DNA from: Bacteroidetes bacterium GWF2_49_14
GTDB taxonomy: Bacteria; Bacteroidota; Bacteroidia; Bacteroidales; UBA12481
Direction of reading: 5' to 3'
Length of the DNA stretch: 40,645 nt
NCBI GenBank assembly: GCA_001769295.1
Contig: MEOR01000053.1
Span: 1 to 40,645, forward strand
The notes beneath the pieces are model-generated. The model did not search any database and had not been told where the DNA came from. It saw nothing but the letters and a program-made list of their open reading frames with translations. The position numbers and the translations under genes are program-made. Positions 26,051 to 33,220 of this stretch are shown in pieces; position 1 is the first letter of the stretch; each line of letters opens with the position of its first letter.

Positions 26051-26884
26051 TTATTCAGTGTTTTCTGAAGCACCCTCTTCGGCACTTGCCCTGGAGATAC
26101 GCTTACGAACTGTTTTCTTTACGGGAGCATCATCTTCCTCTTCTTCCGAGTCAGATTTTTTCGGCTTGGCGGTTGTGCCTTCCTTGTCCTTTTCGATTTT
26201 CCGCTCATTGAGGCCCTCTTCGATGGCATTGCAAATGATGTCGGTAATGAGGAAAATGGATTTTGAGGCATCATCGTTTGCCGGAATGGCGAAATCGACT
26301 TTTTCCGGATCGGAGTTGGTATCGACCATGCCGAAAACCGGAATGTTCAGTTTCCTGGCTTCGTTAACTGCGATATGTTCTTTGGAAACATCAACCACAA
26401 AAAGGGCAGCCGGAAGACGTGTGAGGTCCTTGATACTGCCCAGCAGTTTTTCAAGCTTCGCACGCTGGCGGGCGACCTGGAGACGCTCGCGTTTCGAGAG
26501 GTGGTCGTAGGTACCGTCGATAGTCATTTTGTCAATGGAGAGCATCTTTTTAACGGCTTTCCTGACGGTAGGGAAGTTGGTGAGCATGCCGCCCGACCAG
26601 CGTTCCACCACAAACGGCATCCCGGTTTTGGCAACCCGTTCGGCAACAATTTCTTTAGCCTGTTTTTTTGTAGCTACAAAAAGGACTTTACGGCCGGATT
26701 TTGCAATGCGTTTCATTGCTTCGGCAGCCTCGTCGATCTTATGTGCGGTTTTGTGCAGGTCAATAATGTGGATCCCGTTCTTCTCCATGAAGATGTAGGG
26801 AGCCATGTTGGGGTTCCACTTCCGCTTGAGATGGCCGAAATGAACGCCTGCATCGAGCAGTTCCTGAAAATTTGTTCTGGGCAT
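26051..26884 (-). CDS. rpsB: 30S ribosomal protein S2
   Basis: The 277-residue protein has the S2 signatures LLDAGVHFGHLKRKWNP and the C-terminal SKSIFLITDIICNAIEEGL. After about residue 225 comes a charged tail of acidic and then Lys/Arg-rich residues, common in Bacteroidetes S2. It is preceded by a 113-bp gap with a predicted structured leader at 26917-26964, probably feedback control. Confidence 0.97.
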   Translation of the reverse strand: MPRTNFQELLDAGVHFGHLKRKWNPNMAPYIFMEKNGIHIIDLHKTAHKIDEAAEAMKRIAKSGRKVLFVATKKQAKEIVAERVAKTGMPFVVERWSGGMLTNFPTVRKAVKKMLSIDKMTIDGTYDHLSKRERLQVARQRAKLEKLLGSIKDLTRLPAALFVVDVSKEHIAVNEARKLNIPVFGMVDTNSDPEKVDFAIPANDDASKSIFLITDIICNAIEEGLNERKIEKDKEGTTAKPKKSDSEEEEDDAPVKKTVRKRISRASAEEGASENTE

Positions 26885-26916
26885 AATTATGTTCTTAGTT
26901 TACATTCTGATTCAGC

Positions 26917-26964
26917 AACCTGATGGTAGCTCCGGCAACAAAGCCATCGGAAGTCCGCCAGGTT
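26917..26964 (-). promoter_or_regulatory. Predicted structured RNA leader of rpsB-tsf
   Basis: On the RNA strand a closing stem AACCUG/CAGGUU encloses a small hairpin CGG-ACUU-CCG and a second arm AUGG/CCAU with a 17-base loop, forming a three-way junction in 48 nt. It begins 33 bases past the rpsI stop and ends 32 bases before the rpsB start. S2 leaders that bind S2 are known in other phyla; this fold was drawn by hand and not tested by covariation. Confidence 0.5.
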
Positions 26965-26997
26965 TAGATACTAAACTAAACTCTGATACAGAGAATA

Positions 26998-27384
26998 TTA
27001 GCGTTTTGAGAACTGGAAACGTCTCCTGGCACCCGGCTGGCCTGGTTTCTTACGTTCAACCACTCTCGGGTCACGTGTGAGAAAACCGCTGGCACGCAGG
27101 GTCTTTTTGCATTCCGGATCGATCATAACCAGTGCACGGGCGATAGCCAGACGAAGAGCTTCGGCCTGTCCTTTGATACCGCCGCCATCGAGATTGGCGC
27201 GGATGTCATATTTCCCGATTACTTCAAGGACGCTCAGCGGTTGTTTAACAATAAACTGAAGCTGGTCCATGGGGAAGTAGTCAGCCAGGTCACGTTTGTT
27301 GATTGTGATCTGCCCTTTGCCTTCGTTAACAATAACGCGGGCAATAGCCGCTTTCCTTCTGCCGATTGCATTGATCATTTCCAT
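26998..27384 (-). CDS. rpsI: 30S ribosomal protein S9
   Basis: The 128-residue protein shows the S9 family features IGRRKAAIARVIVNEGKGQITINKRDL, GGGIKGQAEALRLAIARAL and the basic C-terminal tail ending RRRFQFSKR, which reaches into the P site. It starts 15 bases after rplM, the near-universal pairing. Confidence 0.97.
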   Translation of the reverse strand: MEMINAIGRRKAAIARVIVNEGKGQITINKRDLADYFPMDQLQFIVKQPLSVLEVIGKYDIRANLDGGGIKGQAEALRLAIARALVMIDPECKKTLRASGFLTRDPRVVERKKPGQPGARRRFQFSKR

Positions 27385-27399
27385 GAATTCTGTATCCTG

Positions 27400-27846
27400 T
27401 TATTTTAATTCAATAGTTTTCGGTTTCTGTGCTTCGTGCGGATGCTCGTTTCCGGCATAAACATGAAGGTTCTTAAATACTTCGCGACCCAGACGGGTTT
27501 TCGGGAGCATACCGCGAACGGCATGTTCGATCAGGCTGGTCGGATTTTTTGCCATCATGGCAGCCGGGGTCAGCTCTTTCTGTCCTCCGGGGAAACCGGT
27601 ATAGGAGAAATGAACCCGGTCGTTCATTTTGTTGCCGGTCAGGCGAACCTTTTCCGCATTGATCACGATGACATTGTCACCGCAGTCAACATGAGGGGTA
27701 AAACTGGGCTTATGCTTGCCACGAAGCATGCTGGCTACTTCGGATGAAAAACGCCCCAAAACAGCATTGGTTGCATCGATCACCACCCATTCCTTAACGA
27801 CCGTTGCCTTATTGGCTGAGATGGTCTTGTAGCTTAACGTATTCAC
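27400..27846 (-). CDS. rplM: 50S ribosomal protein L13
   Basis: The 148-residue protein carries the L13 signature VRGMLPKTRLGREVFKNLHVY and the N-terminal WVVIDATNAVLGRFSSEVASMLRGKHK. It is the first gene of the rplM-rpsI-rpsB-tsf unit. A strong consensus promoter and a leader hairpin lie upstream. Confidence 0.97.
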   Translation of the reverse strand: MNTLSYKTISANKATVVKEWVVIDATNAVLGRFSSEVASMLRGKHKPSFTPHVDCGDNVIVINAEKVRLTGNKMNDRVHFSYTGFPGGQKELTPAAMMAKNPTSLIEHAVRGMLPKTRLGREVFKNLHVYAGNEHPHEAQKPKTIELK

Positions 27847-27883
27847 TGTAATCCGTCTGTTTAATTAATATGCTGATCCATCA

Positions 27884-27907
27884 TTCGTTGGCTTAGCCTC
27901 GAACGAA
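27884..27907 (-). promoter_or_regulatory. Leader hairpin of rplM operon
   Basis: In the predicted rplM leader the RNA strand has UUCGUU pairing with AACGAA and inner GGC pairing with GCC around UAA. It may bind L13 to repress the operon, as known for L13 leaders elsewhere, or be an unrelated stem. Confidence 0.4.
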
Positions 27908-27915
27908 TTGGAGTG

Positions 27916-27946
27916 CAAAAATACAATTATTTTTTTACTCACCAAG
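27916..27946 (-). promoter_or_regulatory. Promoter of rplM-rpsI operon
   Basis: On the minus strand CTTG (27943-27946), 19 bp rich in A/T, then TATTTTTG (27916-27923). This is the best match to the Bacteroidetes promoter consensus in the window. The leader would be about 65 nt. Confidence 0.65.
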
Positions 27947-28011
27947 TTTATCAACCAGTATTTTGTTGAAAACTCGGCAAATGGCAGCAGGAGTGCCGGC
28001 CGGTGGTATTG

Positions 28012-28926
28012 TTAAAAGCGGCCTACCGAAGACTCGATCTGTCGCGTGATTTCAAGCGCGGCATATCCTTCCTCCAGATCCGACAACGGCCTCTTGCCCA
28101 TCTGCAGGGCATGGATAAAATTGATGCACTGGCGTGCAGTCTCTTCATCATTATGGTAATCCAAAGTAGTTACAGGTCCTGGGGACTCCACGACCGGCCA
28201 GAGCTGATGAACGGTCCAGCCTTCAGAGCCTGGTTTTTTAATGCTGCTGCATCCTCTTGCAAGGTCGATGAAGACCAGCCCGGTTTCCTGCAGAATTTCA
28301 ATTTCCCTGACCGCCTGGCCTATTCCCTGCCTCACCGCCAGGCTGATTACGGATCCGTTATGGAATTCAATGCGGGTATCAATCTGGAATAGCTTACCGG
28401 AACCAAGGAATGCCGCATGGGTCCTGACTTTTTTTGCCTGGCTGCCTGTTAACCCCAGGACCAGGTCGAGGTCCGCCAGGATTTCGTGAAATATCCGCTG
28501 CGGATTTTCTTCGGACCGGAATTCCGGGAGGTGGTGGGTAAGCCGGATATGCTGGGGATGGCTGATGTGCGCAAGCGAGCTCCTGAATACCAGCCGGTGC
28601 CGCTCGGAATGTCCAACCTGGACCTGAACCCTTGCTTCCTGAGCCAGCTTGACAAGGGATTCTGCCTGATCCGTGAAATCCGAAACCGGAAACCCCAGTG
28701 AAAGATGCCGGGACCTGCGGATTACATTGATGGCCTCGTCCATGCCTCCGTTGATCTTTTCGGGAATCCAGATCAGGTCCGACTGATCGATCAGCTTGTC
28801 AATGGCCTCACCAGGCGACGAGAGCGGATTTATCCAACCGGAAACCGAAGAACCGCTCGCCTCCGCCATTCCCCGAAGAACATCGGGCCATTTCTGGCCC
28901 TGAGCCAATATTCCGACCAAATACAT
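28012..28926 (-). CDS. Divergent Gfo/Idh/MocA-like oxidoreductase
   Basis: The 304-residue protein keeps the outline of the Gfo/Idh/MocA fold: an N-terminal strand MYLVGILAQG, a region (LSLGFPVSDFTDQAESLVKLAQ) where the family has its EKP motif, and VQVGHSERHRLVFRS, matching the usual VGHxxRF stretch. The GxGxxG nucleotide loop and the catalytic Lys of EKP are not seen, so NAD(P) binding and catalysis are doubtful. A C-terminal beta-sheet domain (FHEILADLDLVLGL, IDTRIEFHNGSVISL) is present. In Bacteroidetes such proteins often lie near cell-envelope genes; here the divergent neighbour is an O-antigen ligase-like gene. Confidence 0.6.
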   Translation of the reverse strand: MYLVGILAQGQKWPDVLRGMAEASGSSVSGWINPLSSPGEAIDKLIDQSDLIWIPEKINGGMDEAINVIRRSRHLSLGFPVSDFTDQAESLVKLAQEARVQVQVGHSERHRLVFRSSLAHISHPQHIRLTHHLPEFRSEENPQRIFHEILADLDLVLGLTGSQAKKVRTHAAFLGSGKLFQIDTRIEFHNGSVISLAVRQGIGQAVREIEILQETGLVFIDLARGCSSIKKPGSEGWTVHQLWPVVESPGPVTTLDYHNDEETARQCINFIHALQMGKRPLSDLEEGYAALEITRQIESSVGRF

Positions 28927-29009
28927 CGTTTTTTATACAAATAAACCGGATTATTTTCCGAAAGAGGGCTTAAAACCGGACAACTTATCAAAACCTGTTG
29001 TGGAAAACC

Positions 29010-29017
29010 TAAATTTG
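29010..29017 (+). promoter_or_regulatory. -7 promoter element of O-antigen ligase-like gene
   Basis: TAAATTTG fully matches TAnnTTTG, 16 bp before the ATG at 29034. No TTTG at the right distance upstream. Confidence 0.4.
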
Positions 29018-29033
29018 GCTCAGATATTTGATC

Positions 29034-30674
29034 ATGAACCCTGATTTCCGCTATCCCTGGCTCTCTTTCAGAAATGCATACCTGCTGGTCATGCTGGTGA
29101 TGCTGGGAAGCCTGCCGCTATCAAAATATGTGGCCAGTGCCTCCCAGATCATTCTGGTCGCCCTATGGCTGGTTGAAGGGCGTTTTCCTGAAAAATGGAA
29201 ACGATTCCGGGAAAGGCCGGCCATCTGGGTTTCCATTCTGATAGTTGCCGTTTTGTTGATCGGAATGCTCTGGACCCGGGATATCGCTTTTGGTTTTCAT
29301 GACCTTAAGCTAAAACTTCCCCTCCTGTTACTTCCAATCGTTTTTGGAACGATCCCGCAGGTCACCCATAAGGAGCTGCGCTTCCTCCTCCTGGGCTTTG
29401 TCCTTGCCGTATTTACCGGCACCCTTTTCAGCCTGAGTATCATGCTGGGATTCGGCCCTGCAGACTATACCTCCGACCGTGAAACCAGCCTTTTTATTTC
29501 GCATATCCGTTTTGCCCTGATGATCGATCTTGCGGTGTTTATTTTGTTTTACTATATCGTGAATCCGGGGGGCAAAATGGGCGACCGGGATGTCAAAACG
29601 GGCGCACGGGATGTCAAAACGGGCGACCGCAGGTCGCCCCTACAGGGACGGTCTTTTGCCTTTCGCCTTTTGCCTTTCGCCGTGTACCTGATTGTATTCC
29701 TGTTTCTGCTGAAATCCCTCACCGGGCTGGTGGTGCTGATTCTGGGAGGGATGATTCTTGCTTTAAGATGGGGTCTTAAACAATCGGACCTCATGGTAAA
29801 ATGGTTTGTTGTGGTGAGCGTGGCAACACTGCCTTTGCTTGTGGCTGTCTACCTCTCCGATCAGGTGAGCAAGTTTGCCACCGTAAGGGATAACCTGGAA
29901 AACCTCGACCGCGTTACCGCCGGGGGAACGGTTTACTGGCACGATATGGAAAACCGGATGACAGAGAATGGTTACCGGGTGGGCCTGTACCAGTGTGAGC
30001 CCGAGATGCGGGACGCCTGGAACAAACGAAGCAACCTGAAATATGACGGCCTGGACCATAAGAACCAGGAACTTAAATATACCCTGATCCGATACCTGAC
30101 TTCGCTTGGACTTCGAAAAGATGCTTATGGAGTTTCGCAGTTATCCGAACAGGATGTGAGCCTGATTGAGAAAGGTTTTGCCAATTCCCTGTACCGCCAG
30201 CCAAAGCGCCTTCGGGTCAGGATTTATGAAACCATCTGGGAGGTAGATCAATACCGGAAGGGTGCAAACCCCAGCGGTCACAGCGTTACCCAGCGGCTGG
30301 AGTATCTCAAAACCGGCTGGGCAATTTTCCTTGACCACCCCTGGATCGGCGTTGGAACCGGAGATACCCGCGATTCCTTTGACCAAAAATACACTGAACT
30401 TCAATCAAGGCTCGATCCGGCCTGGAGACTCCGTGCTCACAACCAGTTCCTCTCCTTCCTGATAGCCTTTGGAATCATCGGGTTTATTCTGATCATGACT
30501 TCATTGATTCTTCCGGCAATTCTCGAGAAACGGTTTGGGTCCTATTTTGTCCTGATGTTTTTCATCACGGCAATGCTCTCATTCCTGAACGAAGATACCC
30601 TGGAAACCCAGGCTGGCGTAGCGTTTTTTGCAGTGTTCTATGCGCTGTTTGTATTTGGGACTGATGAGAAGTGA
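29034..30674 (+). CDS. O-antigen ligase/Wzy-like membrane protein
   Basis: The ATG at 29034 gives 546 residues with about ten membrane helices and a large hydrophilic loop (about residues 290-430). The loop ends in the O-antigen ligase/polymerase (Wzy_C-type) signature, with LKTGWAIFLDHPWIGVGTGD and LRAHNQFLSFLIAFGIIGF carrying the His. Such proteins join or polymerise glycans on lipid carriers in the inner membrane. Between helices, residues about 180-217 (GGKMGDRDVKTGARDVKTGD and on) are encoded by repeats at 29571-29683 with no helix character, so this is probably an insertion in a loop. Confidence 0.82.
   Translation: MNPDFRYPWLSFRNAYLLVMLVMLGSLPLSKYVASASQIILVALWLVEGRFPEKWKRFRERPAIWVSILIVAVLLIGMLWTRDIAFGFHDLKLKLPLLLLPIVFGTIPQVTHKELRFLLLGFVLAVFTGTLFSLSIMLGFGPADYTSDRETSLFISHIRFALMIDLAVFILFYYIVNPGGKMGDRDVKTGARDVKTGDRRSPLQGRSFAFRLLPFAVYLIVFLFLLKSLTGLVVLILGGMILALRWGLKQSDLMVKWFVVVSVATLPLLVAVYLSDQVSKFATVRDNLENLDRVTAGGTVYWHDMENRMTENGYRVGLYQCEPEMRDAWNKRSNLKYDGLDHKNQELKYTLIRYLTSLGLRKDAYGVSQLSEQDVSLIEKGFANSLYRQPKRLRVRIYETIWEVDQYRKGANPSGHSVTQRLEYLKTGWAIFLDHPWIGVGTGDTRDSFDQKYTELQSRLDPAWRLRAHNQFLSFLIAFGIIGFILIMTSLILPAILEKRFGSYFVLMFFITAMLSFLNEDTLETQAGVAFFAVFYALFVFGTDEK
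29571..29683. repeat. In-frame repeat cluster inside O-antigen ligase-like gene
   Basis: Two 21-bp direct units (GCGACCGGGATGTCAAAACG and GCGCACGGGATGTCAAAACG) lead into a palindrome GGGCGACC-GCA-GGTCGCCC followed by CTAC. Then come heptamers CCTTTTG/CCTTTCG read in the opposite sense. G-rich array, palindrome, opposite array is the same arrangement as in the intergenic gaps. Confidence 0.85.
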
Positions 30675-30847
30675 CCGGGTACCGGTTGCCGGTTGCCAGT
30701 TGACGGTTAGCGGTTTTGACAGAACCCCTCTTCATACTTATTACTTAAACTAACATAGCTGGACGGTCAGCCTAGCCTGCCTTATTCCTTATTACTTCAA
30801 TCTTTTCCCTTACTTTTGCCTTTTGCCTTTTGCCTTGTGCCTTTAAG
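30675..30847. repeat. Gap with two heptamer arrays
   Basis: After the ligase stop come heptamers ACCGGGT, ACCGGTT, GCCGGTT, GCCAGTT, GACGGTT and AGCGGTT (30674-30715). Before the deaminase start come TGCCTTT, TGCCTTT, TGCCTTG and TGCCTTT (30817-30845), which on the minus strand read AAAGGCA outward from the gene. The middle holds imperfect TTATTACTT/CTTATTACTT repeats. Confidence 0.8.
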
Positions 30848-30849
30848 TT

Positions 30850-31323
30850 ATGAAAACCCAGGACATAGAATTTTTGTCAAAATCGATTCTCCTTGCAAGG
30901 GAGAGCGTAGCCCGGGGCGGAGGCCCTTTCGGCGCTGTGATTGCAAAGGAAGGAATTATTGTGGCCGAAGCGGCCAACCAGGTGATTGGAATCCCCGATC
31001 CAACTGCACATGCCGAGGTCCAGGCAATCCGGTTGGCGGCAATAAACTTGGATACGTTTGATCTCTCCGGTTGCACTTTATATACCTCCTGCGAGCCCTG
31101 TCCGATGTGTCTGGGTGCGATTTACTGGTCGCGGATAAGCCGCGTGGTGTATGCAGCAGACCGGCAAGATGCGGACAGAGCCGGTTTCCGCGACGCTGAG
31201 CTGTACCAGGAAATGTCGGCAGATCCGACTCACCGGATCATTCCGTTCGAACATCTGAAACTGCCGGCGAGCGGCAAGGAATTTGACGACTGGTTTGACT
31301 CGGATATCAAGATCGATTATTAG
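30850..31323 (+). CDS. Guanine deaminase (CDA-fold nucleobase deaminase)
   Basis: The 157-residue enzyme has HAEVQAI with the catalytic Glu and SCEPCPMCLGAIYWSRI with the two zinc Cys. The stretch VVYAADRQDADRAGFRDAELY and the C-terminal FDDWF fit Bacillus-type GuaD (156 residues) better than tRNA adenosine deaminase TadA. It would turn guanine into xanthine. Twelve bases separate it from the glycosylase gene, so the pair is probably cotranscribed. Confidence 0.82.
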   Translation: MKTQDIEFLSKSILLARESVARGGGPFGAVIAKEGIIVAEAANQVIGIPDPTAHAEVQAIRLAAINLDTFDLSGCTLYTSCEPCPMCLGAIYWSRISRVVYAADRQDADRAGFRDAELYQEMSADPTHRIIPFEHLKLPASGKEFDDWFDSDIKIDY

Positions 31324-31334
31324 GGCTGTCAGGT

Positions 31335-31853
31335 ATGCAAGTAGAAAGAACCCCTCTGCCGAAGGAATTCTTCACACGGGATGTTATTGAGGTTGGACCG
31401 CAGTTACTCGGCAAAATTCTGGTCAGAACATTCAGCGACGGGACCCAAATCCGACTACCAGTTTCGGAAATTGAGATATACCGTGGTGGGGAGGACCTGG
31501 CCTGCCACGCAAGCAGGGGAATTACCGAACGTAACCGCATAATGTTTGGAGTAGGCGGCTATATTTATATGTATCTGGTTTATGGCATGCACTGGATGTT
31601 CAATATTGTTACCGGACCGGCCGGCCACCCCGAGGCGCTGCTGGTGAGGGGGATCGGAGAAATAATTGGGCCGGGGAAGGTAACGAAACACCTCGGGATG
31701 GATCGCTCCTTCTACGGAGAACCCCTATTTAACTCGTCAAAGATCTATATTGAGGATGCACCAACCGTAAAACAATATCAAACAGGACCGCGTATCGGAA
31801 TCAATTATGCCGGAGAACCCTGGCTGAGCATCCCCTGGCGCCTCTATTTGTAG
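31335..31853 (+). CDS. DNA-3-methyladenine glycosylase, AAG/MPG family, C-terminally shortened
   Basis: The protein keeps the AAG/MPG features: LLGKILVR, the catalytic Glu in VSEIEIYRG, DLACHASRGITERN, and YLVYGMHWMFNIV where the flipped base is stacked. It removes alkylated purines in base-excision repair. The family normally ends with PWRFY followed by some ten residues with an NPxVS-like motif; here the protein stops after PWRLYL at 172 residues. The TAG stop is part of the GTAG that opens the palindrome at 31850, so the element seems to have cut off the C-terminus. Confidence 0.85.
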   Translation: MQVERTPLPKEFFTRDVIEVGPQLLGKILVRTFSDGTQIRLPVSEIEIYRGGEDLACHASRGITERNRIMFGVGGYIYMYLVYGMHWMFNIVTGPAGHPEALLVRGIGEIIGPGKVTKHLGMDRSFYGEPLFNSSKIYIEDAPTVKQYQTGPRIGINYAGEPWLSIPWRLYL

Positions 31854-31935
31854 AGACGCATCATTATGCGTCTCTACCCCCCCCCCATGCCCCCATGCCC
31901 CCATACCCCCATGCCCCTGTGCCCTTGTGCCCTTA
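31850..31935. repeat. Composite repeat: GTAG palindrome plus C-rich array
   Basis: The 28-bp palindrome GTAGAGACGCAT-CATT-ATGCGTCTCTAC (31850-31877) is followed by a run of C and units CCCCCATG, CCCCCATA, CCCCTGTG and CCCTTGTG. Read from the right-hand gene the array starts exactly at its stop: TAA, GGGCACAA, GGGCACA, GGGGCAT. The copy at 10981-11040 has the same parts in the same order. Confidence 0.88.
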
Positions 31936-33183
31936 CCCCCCCTTCCTCTTCAGGTTCGCCATAAAGAACCCCTCATCCAGAACCATGTAAATGCTCCAGG
32001 AATGATCCATCCTCCCGGTGTCAAAATGATAATAGGGTTCAAAGCGGAATGCAACCCGAAGAAAATCGGTCAGGTTGCGCTGAAACTGGTACTTGAGAAC
32101 CAGCATTTCCCGGGAAGCCCGGTAATAGGTGGGATCTTTCACGCTGGTTGAGAGGAAAACAGGCATGCCGTTCGGAGCACTGAAATTGAGAGCTTTCCAA
32201 TAGCCGGCTTCAAAACTTCCGATACGGGTATCCAGCCCGAAACGGGTATAACTGCCACGTCCATACGGAATTGTAATTCGATCATCAGGGTTTACCTCGA
32301 TAAATTCCAGGAAATTCTGTACCCCGTATATGCTCCTGATAAAGCCTTTCTGAAACGACTGGCTCAATCTCAGTCCGTGAACCAGGTTCAGTTTTGTTCC
32401 GCCCGGCCCCCAGTAGTTGTCTATCTCTCCGCCGACATGATGAAATACCATGCTGAAGGGGGCTGTCAGGCCTAACCCTTTCCAGTCAAGCAGACGGAAT
32501 TCAGAATTCACGGCTGCCTGGAACATTTCCGGAAAAGGATCGGCTGCTTTAATGAACTGCTCCCAGTTAAGCCACACATCGGAATGGAAATTCGGATAGT
32601 TCCACAACAGTTGGATCCCGTTTTCACTATTGTTGATCAGGTAGTCCTCGAAATTCTGGATCGGCTCAATCAGCCCGTGGTTGGTGGTACCGTAAAGGGT
32701 ACCGAAAATCAGGCTGAAATGTTCGGTGGCATCATAGCGGATGCTGATCACCGGAAGTTTCCGGTCGAAAGAATCCCTGCCAAAATATTTTAACAGGTGT
32801 ACGCCTCCGCGAATGGTGGTTTTACGGTCCGGATGATACTCGATTACCGGCTCAAAATAGAGGCCAACGAGCGTCTGCCCGGAAACGAAGTTGTTTTTAA
32901 ACTCGTTATTCTTATAAAAACTTGTGCTTTTAAGCCGCACGTTCAAAGACCCCGCGATGACGGAGTCTTCGGAGGGAGGATCCTGGAATGCGGGGTATTC
33001 GGGCCAGAGGGGACGGACGACCGATGACAGATGACCGATGTTTACCATCTTCAGGCTATCGTCCGTCATCCGTCGTCCGTCGTCCGTCGTCTGACCGACC
33101 CCGGTCAAACTCGAAGCGATCCAAAGAATCAGTATGGCCCAAGGAGTTCTCAATCGTTCTTGTATAAACAGGTGAAAGTACAC
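31933..33183 (-). CDS. Predicted outer-membrane beta-barrel protein
   Basis: The 416-residue protein starts with a long signal sequence (basic to residue 12, hydrophobic 14-27, then VGQ). After residue 75 it shows alternating strands with aromatic ends (LVGLYFEPVIEYH, TTIRGGVHLLKYFG, FLRVAFRFEPYYHF), typical of an outer-membrane barrel; the conserved end lacks the usual terminal Phe (LKRKGG). I do not recognise the family. Residues about 29-57 are encoded by heptamer arrays at 33011-33097, just after the signal peptide, a place that tolerates inserts. Confidence 0.6.
   Translation of the reverse strand: MYFHLFIQERLRTPWAILILWIASSLTGVGQTTDDGRRMTDDSLKMVNIGHLSSVVRPLWPEYPAFQDPPSEDSVIAGSLNVRLKSTSFYKNNEFKNNFVSGQTLVGLYFEPVIEYHPDRKTTIRGGVHLLKYFGRDSFDRKLPVISIRYDATEHFSLIFGTLYGTTNHGLIEPIQNFEDYLINNSENGIQLLWNYPNFHSDVWLNWEQFIKAADPFPEMFQAAVNSEFRLLDWKGLGLTAPFSMVFHHVGGEIDNYWGPGGTKLNLVHGLRLSQSFQKGFIRSIYGVQNFLEFIEVNPDDRITIPYGRGSYTRFGLDTRIGSFEAGYWKALNFSAPNGMPVFLSTSVKDPTYYRASREMLVLKYQFQRNLTDFLRVAFRFEPYYHFDTGRMDHSWSIYMVLDEGFFMANLKRKGG
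33011..33097. repeat. Facing heptamer arrays in N-terminal coding region
   Basis: Left arm: GACGGAC, GACCGAT, GACAGAT, GACCGAT. Right arm read on the minus strand: GACGGAC or GACGGAT units, five or so. Period 7, with an approximately 20-base centre. The arms are inverted copies and lie in frame just after the signal peptide of the outer-membrane protein. Confidence 0.85.
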
Positions 33184-33185
33184 AA

Positions 33186-33216
33186 TTTCGGGGTGAAGCT
33201 GATTATGCTACATTTG
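33186..33216 (+). promoter_or_regulatory. Promoter of dusB, leaderless
   Basis: TTTC (33186-33189), 19 bp, then TACATTTG (33209-33216), a full -7 match. The box ends four bases before the ATG at 33221, so transcription should start at or just inside the start codon. Confidence 0.5.
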
Positions 33217-33220
33217 CGGC

